Shown piece after piece: positions 17,803 to 26,696 of a stretch of DNA of 64,000 nucleotides; position 1 is the stretch's first letter; each line of letters begins with the position of its first letter. Origin of the DNA: Enhydrobacter sp. (lineage in GTDB: Bacteria > Pseudomonadota > Alphaproteobacteria > Reyranellales > Reyranellaceae); contig JAHCJV010000026.1 in assembly GCA_026126105.1 (NCBI GenBank), positions 1 through 64,000 of the forward strand. The letters run 5' to 3'. The translations under genes and the position numbers were made by a program. The notes under the pieces are model-generated. The model was not told where the DNA came from, did not search any database, and was given only the letters and a program-made list of their open reading frames with translations.

Positions 17803-18595
17803 CGGCCGACCCACGACCGACTGGTCGAAGTTCGTGGCGCCGCTGGTGCTCGGCCTGGCGGCGCTCGCCTTGTGGGAAGGTCTCGTGCGGGCCTTCAAGA
17901 TTCCGCCCTATCTGCTGCCGGGTCCGATTCTGATCCTGCAGACACTGGTCACCGACTGGCAGACGCTGATGGAATCATGGTGGATCACCATGTCCATCTC
18001 CCTAGCCGCGCTAAGCGTCGCGGTGATTCTCGGCGTGGCGCTGGCAGTGGCGTTCGCCGCGTCGAAGTGGATCGAGCGCTCGTTCTTCCCCTATGCCGTC
18101 GTGCTGCAGGTGACGCCGATCGTGGCGATCGCGCCGCTGATCATCATCTGGGTCAATGACGTGAAGCTTTCGCTGCTGATCTGCGCCTGGATCGTCGCCT
18201 TCTTCCCGATCCTGTCGAACACGACCGTCGGCCTCAACTCGGCCGACCGCAATCTGGTAGATCTCTTTCGCCTCTACCGCGCCAGCGGCTGGCAGACGCT
18301 GCGCTATCTCAAGCTGCCGGCGGCGATGCCTTATTTCCTGGCCGGCCTGCGCATCTCCGGCGGCCTGTCGCTGATCGGTGCAGTGGTCGCGGAGTTTGTT
18401 GCCGGCACCGGAGGCAGCCAGTCCGGCCTCGCGTATCGCATCCTCGAATCAGGCTACCAGCTTCGCATCCCCCGCATGTTCGCCGCCCTCGCGCTGATCT
18501 CGGCCTCGGGCATCCTGCTCTTTCTGGCCCTGAGCTTGCTTTCCCATCTGTGCCTGCGCCGCTGGCACGAGAGCGCGCTCAAACAGGAGAGCTGA
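17795..18595 (+). CDS. ABC transporter permease, SsuC/ThiX type
   Basis: 266 residues with about six membrane helices, including SWWITMSISLAALSVAVILG. The conserved cytoplasmic loop (LFRLYRASGWQTLRYLKLPA) is the EAA motif of this family. It is followed at 3 nt by the CodA-like amidohydrolase, so uptake and first-step hydrolysis are probably co-expressed. Confidence 0.92.
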   Translation: MADGRPTTDWSKFVAPLVLGLAALALWEGLVRAFKIPPYLLPGPILILQTLVTDWQTLMESWWITMSISLAALSVAVILGVALAVAFAASKWIERSFFPYAVVLQVTPIVAIAPLIIIWVNDVKLSLLICAWIVAFFPILSNTTVGLNSADRNLVDLFRLYRASGWQTLRYLKLPAAMPYFLAGLRISGGLSLIGAVVAEFVAGTGGSQSGLAYRILESGYQLRIPRMFAALALISASGILLFLALSLLSHLCLRRWHESALKQES

Positions 18596-18598
18596 AAT

Positions 18599-19957
18599 AT
18601 GCCGGTCACCGGCTTCTTCGACCCGCCCGCGGCCTCCCGCTATGCGCTGCGCCGGGTACATGTGCCGGCGAGCATCCTGGTTGACCCGCCGCCGGGTCCG
18701 GTCGACCGTGACGATCTCGTCTTCTGCGACCTCGTTATCGAGGACGACAAGGTCGCCGAGGTGGTGGCCGCCGGCAGCGCCGCACCCGAGCTCGGCCCTG
18801 ATCTCGACCGCTCGCTGGTCCTGCCCGGGATGCTCGATGCCCACGCCCATCTGGACAAAGGCCATATCGTGCCACGTGCTCGCAACCAGACAGGCGATCT
18901 GCTGGGCGCTTCGGCTGCCTCCGGGCCCGACCGCTCGTCGCGCTGGCACGCCGAGGACGTCCGCCGGCGGCTCGAATTCGGATTGCAGACCGCCTATGCC
19001 AAGGGCGTCGTGGCGATCCGAACCCACCTCGATTCACAGGCACCGCAGCCCACGACCACTTTCCCGGTGTTCGAGAAGCTGCGCGCCAAGTGGGCCGGCA
19101 GGGTCGAGCTGCAGCCGTCGACGATCTGTCCGATCGACACTTTTCTTACCGAAGAGGGCCGGCAACTCGCCGACCGGGTGGCCGACATGGGCGGGAACCT
19201 GGGCAGCGGCACGCGCTTCGTGGCGCCGGTGTCGGCGGTGGTCCCGCCCGAATTCGACGTGGCGATGGACCGGATCTTCACGCTCGCCGAGGAGCGCGGC
19301 CTCGACCTCGACATGCATGTCGACGAATCGAGCGATGTCGAGGCGCGCACCCTTATCCGGATCGCCCGCATGGCAGTGAAGCGCGGGTTCAAGGGCCGCA
19401 TCCTGGCCGGTCACTGCTGCGCGCTGGCCCTTCAGACCGACGAGCTCATCCGGGAAACGATGGACGCCTGCAAAGACGCGGGCATCGATATCGTAAGCCT
19501 GCCGGCGGTGAACCTGTATCTCCAGGCGCGCCCCGCGCAGGGCGGCAATGCGGCCCGCAGGACGCCGCAGTGGCGTGGTGTCACGCTGCTGCACGAGCTC
19601 AAGGCGCACGGGCTGAATGTCGCGATCGGCGGCGACAATGTCCGCGACCCGTTCTATGGCTACGGCGACCACGACATGCTCGAGAATTTCAGCCAGGCGG
19701 TGAAGATCGCCCATCTCGATCATCCGCACGACGACTGGATCACCGCGGTGACCTCGGTGCCGGCCTCGATCATGCAGCTGCCGCAGTTTGGGACACTCGG
19801 CCGGGGCCGGGGAGCCGACATGATCGTGACCCGCGCCCGCGACTGGCACGAGCTGCTGTCCCGCTTCCAGGCCGACCGGGTGGTCATCCGGCACGGAAAG
19901 GCCATCGACACGACCCTCCCGGACTACCGTCTGCTGGACGACCTGGTTAGAATATAG
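18599..19957 (+). CDS. CodA-like amidohydrolase/deaminase
   Basis: 452 residues. The metal site pattern matches cytosine deaminase-type amidohydrolases: DAHAHLDKGH (two His), DMHVDESSD (His plus the catalytic Glu), LAGHCCAL (His) and IGGDNVRDPFYGYGDHDM (Asp). The beta-rich flanks that frame the TIM barrel are present at both ends. It ends the 14-kb plus-strand run and directly follows the NMT1-type importer. I infer cytosolic deamination or ring hydrolysis of an imported N-heterocycle. Annotating it strictly as cytosine deaminase would go beyond what I can show. Confidence 0.85.
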   Translation: MPVTGFFDPPAASRYALRRVHVPASILVDPPPGPVDRDDLVFCDLVIEDDKVAEVVAAGSAAPELGPDLDRSLVLPGMLDAHAHLDKGHIVPRARNQTGDLLGASAASGPDRSSRWHAEDVRRRLEFGLQTAYAKGVVAIRTHLDSQAPQPTTTFPVFEKLRAKWAGRVELQPSTICPIDTFLTEEGRQLADRVADMGGNLGSGTRFVAPVSAVVPPEFDVAMDRIFTLAEERGLDLDMHVDESSDVEARTLIRIARMAVKRGFKGRILAGHCCALALQTDELIRETMDACKDAGIDIVSLPAVNLYLQARPAQGGNAARRTPQWRGVTLLHELKAHGLNVAIGGDNVRDPFYGYGDHDMLENFSQAVKIAHLDHPHDDWITAVTSVPASIMQLPQFGTLGRGRGADMIVTRARDWHELLSRFQADRVVIRHGKAIDTTLPDYRLLDDLVRI

Positions 19958-19983
19958 CCTCCCTCCCGCGTAGGAGCCGGCCG

Positions 19984-20298
19984 ATGAGCGACAACGACAT
20001 CGACGTCCTGAAACCGGAGACCATCCTCAAGCCCAAGATCGAGCAGCCGCGCCTCTACAAAGTGGTGCTGCTGAACGACGACTACACGCCGCGCGAGTTC
20101 GTGGTTCAGGTGCTGAAGGCCGTCTTCCGGACCACCGAGGATCAATCCTATCGAATCATGATGACGGCACACCAGAAGGGTGCTTGCGTCGTCGCGACCT
20201 TCACGCGCGACGTCGCCGAGAGCAAGGCCAAGGAAGCCACCGACCTGGGCCGCCAGAAAGGGTACCCGCTCGAATTCTCGACCGAGCCGGAGGAGTAG
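19984..20298 (+). CDS. clpS: ATP-dependent Clp protease adaptor ClpS
   Basis: 104 residues. It shows the ClpS core with the N-degron pocket (VVLLNDDYTPREFVVQVL), the HQKG motif and CVVATFTRDVAESKA. ClpS delivers N-end-rule substrates to ClpAP. In alphaproteobacteria clpA usually follows directly; here the next gene is a convergent aminotransferase, separated by a large inverted repeat, so this may be a stand-alone or second ClpS. The N-terminal extension has the usual length. Confidence 0.95.
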   Translation: MSDNDIDVLKPETILKPKIEQPRLYKVVLLNDDYTPREFVVQVLKAVFRTTEDQSYRIMMTAHQKGACVVATFTRDVAESKAKEATDLGRQKGYPLEFSTEPEE

Positions 20299-20300
20299 TC

Positions 20301-20376
20301 ATCGTCTTCCGGACCGCGAGCGTCCCGCTCGCTCATGAGCATGAGCGGGCGGGACGCTCGCGGTCCGGAAGAGCAT
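20301..20376. repeat. Dispersed palindromic repeat, copy 2 (long hairpin, likely bidirectional terminator)
   Basis: Two 36-nt arms (20301-20336 and 20341-20376) are complementary except for three positions and are separated by GAGC. Each arm carries the core GGGACGCTCGCGGTCC or its complement, shared with the repeat at 15982-16018. It fills the gap between convergent clpS and the aminotransferase gene, where a bidirectional terminator is expected. No long T-run follows. Confidence 0.8.
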
Positions 20377-20385
20377 GAAGCGATA

Positions 20386-21588
20386 TCAGCGCAGGTCCGC
20401 GCAGAATTCCTGGATGCGCTTGCAGCCTTCGCGGAGGCTCTCGAGATCCGTCGCGTAGGAGATGCGGAAGTAGGGGCTCATGCCGTAGGCCGTGCCTTGC
20501 ACCGTGGCGACGTGGCGCTCCTCGAGCAGGGCGGTCACGAAGTCGGTGTCGGTCTCCAGCTTCTTCCCGGCCGGCGTCGTCTTGCCGATGCAGCCGGCGA
20601 TGTTGGGAAACACGTAGAACGCGCCCTCGGGCTTGTGGCAGGTGATTCCCCTGGCCTCGCGCAGCCAGCCGACCACGAGGTCGCGTCGATTCTGATAGTC
20701 GTCGCGATGGCTTTGGATCAGGTCCTGCGGGCCCTCGAGCGCCGCGAGCACCGCGGCCTGACCGATCGTCGACACACCGGCGGTCGCCTGGCCCTGCATG
20801 TTCATCATCGCCGAGATCATCGCCTTCGGGCCGCCAGCATAGCCCACACGCCAGCCGGTCATCGCATAGGCCTTCGAGGCGCCGTTCACTGTGAGGGTGC
20901 GGTCCTTGAGCTTCGGCTCGACCTCCGCGATGGAATGAGCCTTTACGCCGTCATAGACGAGATGCTCGTAAATCTCGTCGGCCATCACCAGCACGTGCGG
21001 ATGCTGCACCAGGACGTCGGCGAGCTCCTTCATCTCCTCGCGCGTGCAGACCGCGCCGGTCGGGTTGTTGGGAAAATTCAACACGACCCATTTGGTCTTC
21101 TCGTTGATCGCCGCCTCTAGATCGGCCGCCCGCAGGCGGAACTGGTTGTTTTCCGGGCAGGACACTGGCACGGGGACGCCGCCGCACAGCTTCACCTGGT
21201 CGGCGTAGCTGATCCAGCCGGGGGCGGGGATGATCACCTCGTCGCCCGGGTTCACGCTCGCCATGGTGGCGCCGAACATGATCTGCTTGCTGCCGTTGCT
21301 GATCATGATCTCGTCGAGCGCGTAGTCGAGATTGTTGTCGCGCTTGAATTTCTTCTGCACCGCCTTCTTCAGCGCGAGCTGGCCGTCCTGCGGCGGATAC
21401 TTGGTGTCCCCGGCGAGGGCAGCCTGGTGGGCCGCCTCGATGGCGTTGGCCGGCGACTTGAAGTCGGGCTCGCCCGACGAAAGCCCGACGATCTTGACGC
21501 CCTGGGCGCGCAGCTCGCGCACCTTGCGGGTCATGGCAGCGGAGGCGGAGACTTTGACGTTCTTCAGTCGCTCGGCGGGCTCGAACAT
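20386..21588 (-). CDS. Aspartate aminotransferase, class I fold (possibly also prephenate-active)
   Basis: 400 residues. It is a PLP-dependent fold-type I enzyme of the Ib aspartate aminotransferase group: SSGEPDFKSPANAI, KYPPQDGQLALKKAV, FPNNPTGAVCTREEM, DEIYEHLVYDG, the PLP-lysine in NGASKAYAMTGWRVGYAG, and a C-terminal RISYATDLE with the substrate-binding Arg. It interconverts aspartate and oxaloacetate using 2-oxoglutarate. Some alphaproteobacterial members also transaminate prephenate, which cannot be decided here. It is convergent with clpS and lies about 100 nt from the GlcG-like gene. Confidence 0.92.
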   Translation of the reverse strand: MFEPAERLKNVKVSASAAMTRKVRELRAQGVKIVGLSSGEPDFKSPANAIEAAHQAALAGDTKYPPQDGQLALKKAVQKKFKRDNNLDYALDEIMISNGSKQIMFGATMASVNPGDEVIIPAPGWISYADQVKLCGGVPVPVSCPENNQFRLRAADLEAAINEKTKWVVLNFPNNPTGAVCTREEMKELADVLVQHPHVLVMADEIYEHLVYDGVKAHSIAEVEPKLKDRTLTVNGASKAYAMTGWRVGYAGGPKAMISAMMNMQGQATAGVSTIGQAAVLAALEGPQDLIQSHRDDYQNRRDLVVGWLREARGITCHKPEGAFYVFPNIAGCIGKTTPAGKKLETDTDFVTALLEERHVATVQGTAYGMSPYFRISYATDLESLREGCKRIQEFCADLR

Positions 21589-21690
21589 AGGTCCTTCCAG
21601 AATGGCCGGCGAGCATTAGGCCCGCCGGCGCCCGGGCGCAACCCGCGCGGGGAGACGCCCTTTCGACCCGTAGAACCGGCGCGCCGTCGA

Positions 21691-22116
21691 CTAACCCCAG
21701 GTAAGACCCGCCGCTTCGACGCCGGCAATGCAGACCGCCTCGTCCTCGTCGCCGGTGCCGCCCGAACCGCCCGCCGAGCCGAGCACGTTGCCGTCCTTGT
21801 CCTTGATCAGCACCGCACCGGTCTGCGGCACGAACTTGCCTTGGCCGACCGCCGCAAGCGCGCCGTAGAACTGCGGATTGTCCTTGGCGCGCTGCAGCAA
21901 GGTGCGGCTCGACGCGCCCATGCCGAGGGCGGCCCACGCCTTGCCGATGGCGATGTCGTTGCGGAACATGTTGGCGCCGTCCTCGCGCTGCAGCGCCTTC
22001 ACATGGCCGGCGTCGTCGAGCACGGCGACGGTGAGGGGCTTTGTCTTCATCTCGCGCGCCCTGGCGAGGGCGGTTTCGACGATCTTGTTGGCCTGGGCGA
22101 GCGTCAGTCTGGGCAT
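21691..22116 (-). CDS. GlcG/HbpS-family heme-binding-like protein
   Basis: 141 residues from ATG 22116. It has the GlcG/HbpS single-domain pattern: LTLAQANKIVETALARAREM, VAVLDDAGHVKALQREDGAN, the IAIGKAWAALGMG helix and a Gly-rich end with GAVLIKDKDGNVLGSAGGSG. Members bind small ligands or heme, and many occur next to glycolate, diol or catabolic genes; the function is poorly defined. It is divergent from the RibD-like reductase with only 39 nt between, so the two likely share a promoter region. A longer open frame on this strand is a shadow. Confidence 0.85.
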   Translation of the reverse strand: MPRLTLAQANKIVETALARAREMKTKPLTVAVLDDAGHVKALQREDGANMFRNDIAIGKAWAALGMGASSRTLLQRAKDNPQFYGALAAVGQGKFVPQTGAVLIKDKDGNVLGSAGGSGGTGDEDEAVCIAGVEAAGLTWG

Positions 22117-22155
22117 GTCTTCGTCCTCTCGATGGCTTCGGCTAAGCTGCCGCGC

Positions 22156-22857
22156 ATGAAACCCTATGTCATCTGCCACATGGTTTGCAGCGTCGACGGT
22201 CGAATCCACGGCAGCCGCCAGCGGCCAAAGGCGAACGTCGTGCCCAATCTGTTCGAGCGCCTGCACGAACAGCTGGGCGGCGGCTCCTGGCTGTGCGGCC
22301 GGGTCACCGCGCAGGAGTTTGCCCGAGGGAAGGGGCTGATCTATCCGCCGACCGACCAGGTGCTGCCGCGGGAGAACTGGTTCGCGCAGCGCAAGCCGCA
22401 GGCGTGGGGGATCTTCCTCGATGCCCATGGCAAGGCGGTGTGGCACCGCTCGGACATCGGCGGCGACGCAATCCTGGTCATCCTGACGGAGGCCGTCCCG
22501 GATTCGCATCTGGCCGGCCTGCGCGGCGACGGCGTCTCCTACATCTTCGCCGGCAAGACCGAGATCGATCTTGCCGCCGCCCTCGAGACGCTCAATCGCG
22601 AGCTCGGGATCGAGCGGCTGCTGCTGGAGGGAGGAGGCGGCGCGAACGGCGCGCTGCTGCGCGCCGGGCTGATCGACGAGCTCAGTCTCGTGATCAATGC
22701 CACCATCGACGGCAGCTCCGGCGCGCCCAGCGTCTTCAACTCCGGCGACCGGGATCTCGGCCCCCCGCCGATCGAAACAATGACACTTACCAGCCACGAG
22801 GTGCTCGACGGCGGCGCGGTCTGGCTGCGCTACAAGCTCACGTCGGGGCCGGCATGA
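22156..22857 (+). CDS. RibD C-terminal/dihydrofolate reductase-like protein
   Basis: 233 residues from ATG 22156. The fold is that of the RibD reductase domain: MKPYVICHMVCSVDGRI, a GxxT-type segment (WLCGRVTAQEFARG), ELGIERLLLEGGGGANGALL and LIDELSLVINATIDG. RibD-like reductases use NADPH to reduce pyrimidine or pterin-type substrates. As it stands alone without a deaminase domain, it need not belong to riboflavin synthesis. The CaiB gene follows with ATGA overlap. Confidence 0.87.
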   Translation: MKPYVICHMVCSVDGRIHGSRQRPKANVVPNLFERLHEQLGGGSWLCGRVTAQEFARGKGLIYPPTDQVLPRENWFAQRKPQAWGIFLDAHGKAVWHRSDIGGDAILVILTEAVPDSHLAGLRGDGVSYIFAGKTEIDLAAALETLNRELGIERLLLEGGGGANGALLRAGLIDELSLVINATIDGSSGAPSVFNSGDRDLGPPPIETMTLTSHEVLDGGAVWLRYKLTSGPA

Positions 22858-25022
22858 CGCTGCTCGCCGGCTTCAACGTCGTTCAGATTGGCGGCGGCTG
22901 CGCAGCCGCGGTCTGCGGCCGTCTCATGGCCGACGTCGGTGCGCAAGTGACCTGCATCGATCCGGGTAGCGGCACCACCCTGCTGGCCTACCTGAACCAC
23001 GGCAAGCCAATCGCCGCGCTACCAGCGGAAGAACGTGAGTGTCTTGTAGCGGCTCATCTGATCGTGCGGGAAGGGCAGCCGGATGACTGGGCTGGAAGCC
23101 CCCATGACCTGCCAGAGATTCGGCGGATCAGTGCGTCGGCGGTCGTCGTCACGATCTCCCCCTACGGCGTGACGGGTCCGCAGGCAGACGATCCGGCCAC
23201 AGACCTCACGCTGTTCTATGCCAGCGGCATTGCGCGCCAGCTGACCGGCCAGGTCGACGATCTCTCGGAGGCGCCCGTGCGTCCCGTCGGCGAGCAATCT
23301 GCCTTCATCGCGGGATTGGCTGCCGCCTGTGCCGGGATGCACGCGGCGCAGGGCAACCAGCCGGGCGCGTCGGTCGATGTCTCCATCCACGAAGCCCTCG
23401 CGACCCTCTCCATGACCGAGCTCACCCGTGCGGGGCTGAGCGGAAAGAGCTGGGACCGCAAGCGCCTGAGCGACGGCAACGGTGCCACCGTGACGATCCT
23501 GCCGGCCAGCGACGGCTACGCCGCGATCTCCCCGCGCGAGGAGAAGCAGTGGACGGCTTGGCTGGGCGCGATGGGATCGCCGGCCTGGGGCGCCGATCCG
23601 CGCTTCGTGCCCAAGGCGAATCGCGTGAAGAACTGGGACGCCCTGCATACGCTGATGTCGCAGTGGAGCCGGCAGCACGACAAACAGTGGATCGCCGACA
23701 CGGCGCAGCGTGCACACGTCCCGAGCTTTCCCCTGCGTGAGGTCACCGAGCATCTGGACACGCCGCAGATGCGGCACCGCCGATACTACAGATCGAGCGA
23801 TCTTGCCGGAAAGCCGATCAGGATACCGAGTCCGCCTTTTGGCCTGACCTTTACCGCGTCAAAGCAGAAGCATCTCCCGTCGAACGGTCCGATGCCGTTG
23901 TCCGGCATACGCGTCCTCGATTTCAGCTGGGTGATCGCCGGTCCGACGACGACACGTTATCTGGCGGCGATGGGGGCGGAGGTCATCAAGATCGAAGCGC
24001 CGGGACGGGGCGACCCTGGGCGTGAATCGGAACTTCATACGGTGCTCGGCCAAGGCAAGAAGAGCGTCGTCCTCGACCTGAAAAAGCCTGAGGCGGTTGA
24101 GATCGCGCGCGCGCTCGCCGTGAAGTCCGACATACTGATCGAGAACTACGCAACCGGCGTCATGGACCGGCTAGGCCTGGGCGCCGAGGCACTGAAGGCG
24201 GTGAATTCGGATCTGATCTATATCTCGGCATCGGGGATGGGGCGGACGGGACCGGAGTCGCACGCCGTGGCCTACGGGACGTTGCTGCAGTGCTACGCCG
24301 GATTTGCCGGGTTGAACCGCCATCCTCAAGTCGCGCCGCGGATCGGCTTCGCCTGGCTCGATCCCATGTGCGGCCTGATGCTGGCCTTCGCCGCGGCCGC
24401 GGCGCTGTGGCATCGGCGCTACGCCGGCGGCGTGGCGAGGGTCGATTTCTCGATGATCGAGGCGATGCTTTGGACCATGGCCAAACCGCTGATCACGGCG
24501 CAGCTCGGCACGCCGCCGAAGCCGATGGGCAATGCCTCGACGCGCTACGCGCCGCATGGTGCCTGGCGTTGCGCCGGCGACGACGACTGGATCAGCATTG
24601 CCGTCCGCACGGACGAGGAGTGGCAGGCGCTGTGCCGCCTCATGCCCGGATTGTCGGATTTGGCCGCGCACGATCTCGACCAGCGAATCGGCGCGCAACG
24701 CACGATCGATGCAGCCCTGACCGCGTGGGCAGCCCCTCGATCGGCATCGGCGGCTGCTGAAACGCTGCTGAAAGCCGGCATCCCCGCGGCTGCCCTTGCA
24801 CGCCACGGAGACCTCGTGAAGAGCCCGCATCTCGCCGCGCGCGCGTTCTGGGACGAGCACGAAGCAGGCGTGCTGCCGGGATTGCCCTGGCGCACGAGCT
24901 TCGGCCGCACGGCTGGCCACGCGCCGGGATTGGGCGCCGATACCGATCACGTGCTCACCAACGTGCTTGGACTCTCGTCGGAGCGTATCGCCGGTTTGCG
25001 CGTCAGCGGGGCCGCCGGCTAA
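22854..25022 (+). CDS. Fused tandem CoA-transferase family III (CaiB/BaiF) protein
   Basis: 722 residues, about twice the usual length per chain, made of two CaiB/BaiF domains. Domain 1 (about 1-340) keeps the catalytic-type Asp (D117, ATDLTLFYASG) but has a compressed N-terminal part. Domain 2 (from about 345) has a full N terminus (LSGIRVLDFSWVIAGPTTTR) with MGAEVIKIEAPGRGD and VLDLKKPEA. At the catalytic-Asp position it reads AYGTLLQCYAG, where Gly replaces Asp. Family III enzymes move CoA between carboxylates through aspartyl-CoA thioester intermediates. The start ATG 22854 overlaps the previous stop. The substrate is unknown. Confidence 0.88.
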   Translation: MTLLAGFNVVQIGGGCAAAVCGRLMADVGAQVTCIDPGSGTTLLAYLNHGKPIAALPAEERECLVAAHLIVREGQPDDWAGSPHDLPEIRRISASAVVVTISPYGVTGPQADDPATDLTLFYASGIARQLTGQVDDLSEAPVRPVGEQSAFIAGLAAACAGMHAAQGNQPGASVDVSIHEALATLSMTELTRAGLSGKSWDRKRLSDGNGATVTILPASDGYAAISPREEKQWTAWLGAMGSPAWGADPRFVPKANRVKNWDALHTLMSQWSRQHDKQWIADTAQRAHVPSFPLREVTEHLDTPQMRHRRYYRSSDLAGKPIRIPSPPFGLTFTASKQKHLPSNGPMPLSGIRVLDFSWVIAGPTTTRYLAAMGAEVIKIEAPGRGDPGRESELHTVLGQGKKSVVLDLKKPEAVEIARALAVKSDILIENYATGVMDRLGLGAEALKAVNSDLIYISASGMGRTGPESHAVAYGTLLQCYAGFAGLNRHPQVAPRIGFAWLDPMCGLMLAFAAAAALWHRRYAGGVARVDFSMIEAMLWTMAKPLITAQLGTPPKPMGNASTRYAPHGAWRCAGDDDWISIAVRTDEEWQALCRLMPGLSDLAAHDLDQRIGAQRTIDAALTAWAAPRSASAAAETLLKAGIPAAALARHGDLVKSPHLAARAFWDEHEAGVLPGLPWRTSFGRTAGHAPGLGADTDHVLTNVLGLSSERIAGLRVSGAAG

Positions 25023-25190
25023 GCATTCGCCCTTCCGCGTACGAAAGCGTGAATCGGGCGAATCCCGCCAGCTTCAATGGCTGTTAAGTGGCAACGGTCA
25101 CAAATTTGTTTTCGCACGCTGCTGGCACGACGGCGCATTTCGCCGCGTAGAGCAATCCAGGGAAGGATAATCCGTCCCGTTTGGAGCCAC

Positions 25191-26669
25191 ATGAAAAGCC
25201 GTCTCCTCTGCACCGTCCTCGCAATTGCCGTCCCGATCCTGTCGGTATCGGCACTGTTCACTCCTGCTGCCGCACAGATCAGCATCAACATCGATCTCGC
25301 GCCGCCGGCGCCGCGATACGAGGTGATGCCGGCGCCTCGTCCAGGCTACGTCTGGGCGCCGGGCCACTGGAACTGGAACGGCCGCGAGTACATCTGGATG
25401 CCTGGCCGCTGGGAACAATCCCGCGCCGGATACAGGTTCGTGCCCGAGCGCTGGGAGCGCTACGACGACAACGGTCGGGAGCGGTGGCGGTTCGTCGCCA
25501 GCCGCTGGGACCGCGACGGCGATGGCGTTCCCAACATCGTCGATCCGTTCGACAATCGCACCGGCGCCTTCATCGTGGACTTCGCGCCACCGCCGCCCCG
25601 ATACGAAGTCGCGCCGCCGCCACGCCCAGGGTTCGTCTGGGCGCCGGGTCACTGGCAGTGGAACGGAAGCCAGTATGTCTGGCGCGAGGGACGCTGGGAG
25701 CAGGTACGGGCTGGATACCGCTTCGTGCCCGACCGCTGGGAACGTTACATGGATAATGGCCGCGAGCGCTGGCGCTACGTGGCCAGCCGCTGGGACCGCG
25801 ATGGCGACGGCGTACCGAACCAGTTCGACCCGATCGACAATCGGGGCGGGCCTCTGTTCATCGTCGATCTCGCGCCGCCGCCGCCCCGCTACGAGCCCGT
25901 CCCGCCGCCGCGTCCGGGCTTCATCTGGGCGGCAGGACACTGGAACTGGAACGGCCACCAGCACGTCTGGGCGCCTGGCCGCTGGGAGCAGGCTCGGCCT
26001 GGCTACAAGTTCGTGCCCGAGCGCTGGCAGCGTTACACGGATAACGGGCGTGAGCGCTGGCGCTATCAAGCGAGCCGCTGGGATCGCGACGGGGACGGCG
26101 TGCCCAATCAGTTCGACGCCAATCCCAACCGCGCACAGGGCTCGGGCGATCGCGATCGGGACGGCATTCCCAACCGTGTCGACCCCAATCCGACGCGCGC
26201 GCAAGGCTCGGGCGATCGCGACCGGGACGGCGTCCCCAACCGCGTCGACCCCAATCCCAACCGCGCGCAAGGCTCGGGCGATCGCGACCGGGACGGAATT
26301 CCCAACCGTGTCGACCCCAATCCCAGCCGTGCCCAAGGTTCGGGCGATCGCGACCGGGACGGCGTTCCCAACCGCGTCGACCCCAATCCCAACCGCGCCC
26401 AGGGCTCGGGCGATCGCGACCGCGACGGTGTTCCCAACCGTATCGATCCCAATCCGAACCGCGCCCAGGGCTCGGGCGATCGCGACCGCGACGGTGTTCC
26501 CAACCGTGTCGATCCCAATCCGAATCGCGCCAAGGGCTCGGGCGATCGCGACAAGGATGGTGCTTCCAATCGCAAGGACACCAACGACAAGCGTGCCCAA
26601 CTATCGGTCGACCGCGATCGGGAGGGCAAAGCGGAGCGAAATGACAAGGACGACGATCGTCGCCGCTGA
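25191..26669 (+). CDS. Exported YXWGXW-repeat protein with TSP3-like calcium-binding tail
   Basis: 492 residues. After a signal peptide (MKSRLLCTVLAIAVPILSV, cleavage near AAAQ) come three copies of a roughly 95-residue unit (DNA 25291-26138). Each has Pro-rich PRYEV..PRPG, paired W.PGHW.W.G..Y.W..GRWE motifs and a R.DNGRERWR..ASRW.RDGDGVPN end. Seven 22-residue repeats follow (GSGDRDRDGVPNRVDPNPNR type; 26139-26600), plus a worn eighth. The D-x-D-x-DG-x-xN/D pattern resembles thrombospondin type-3 calcium-binding loops. It probably acts in the periplasm or at the cell surface; the function is unknown. ATG 25191 follows GGAG. An imperfect ATTCGCCC/GGGCGAAT hairpin lies upstream at 25025-25063. 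Confidence 0.85.
   Translation: MKSRLLCTVLAIAVPILSVSALFTPAAAQISINIDLAPPAPRYEVMPAPRPGYVWAPGHWNWNGREYIWMPGRWEQSRAGYRFVPERWERYDDNGRERWRFVASRWDRDGDGVPNIVDPFDNRTGAFIVDFAPPPPRYEVAPPPRPGFVWAPGHWQWNGSQYVWREGRWEQVRAGYRFVPDRWERYMDNGRERWRYVASRWDRDGDGVPNQFDPIDNRGGPLFIVDLAPPPPRYEPVPPPRPGFIWAAGHWNWNGHQHVWAPGRWEQARPGYKFVPERWQRYTDNGRERWRYQASRWDRDGDGVPNQFDANPNRAQGSGDRDRDGIPNRVDPNPTRAQGSGDRDRDGVPNRVDPNPNRAQGSGDRDRDGIPNRVDPNPSRAQGSGDRDRDGVPNRVDPNPNRAQGSGDRDRDGVPNRIDPNPNRAQGSGDRDRDGVPNRVDPNPNRAKGSGDRDKDGASNRKDTNDKRAQLSVDRDREGKAERNDKDDDRRR
26139..26600 (+). repeat. Seven tandem 66-bp coding repeats
   Basis: Seven in-frame 66-bp units encode 22 residues each, beginning Gly-Ser-Gly-Asp-Arg-Asp. Units differ mainly at third positions and at a few residues (Ile/Val, Thr/Asn/Ser), and the last unit is most diverged. 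The pattern indicates expansion by slippage or unequal recombination within the exported repeat protein. Confidence 0.9.
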
Positions 26670-26696
26670 TGAGGTCGGCGTTTGCCGACGGTGTTG

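Noticed and set aside
26139..26600. CRISPR-like array of regular 66-bp units
   Set aside because: The repeats have no spacers, stay in frame and encode a TSP3-like protein tail.
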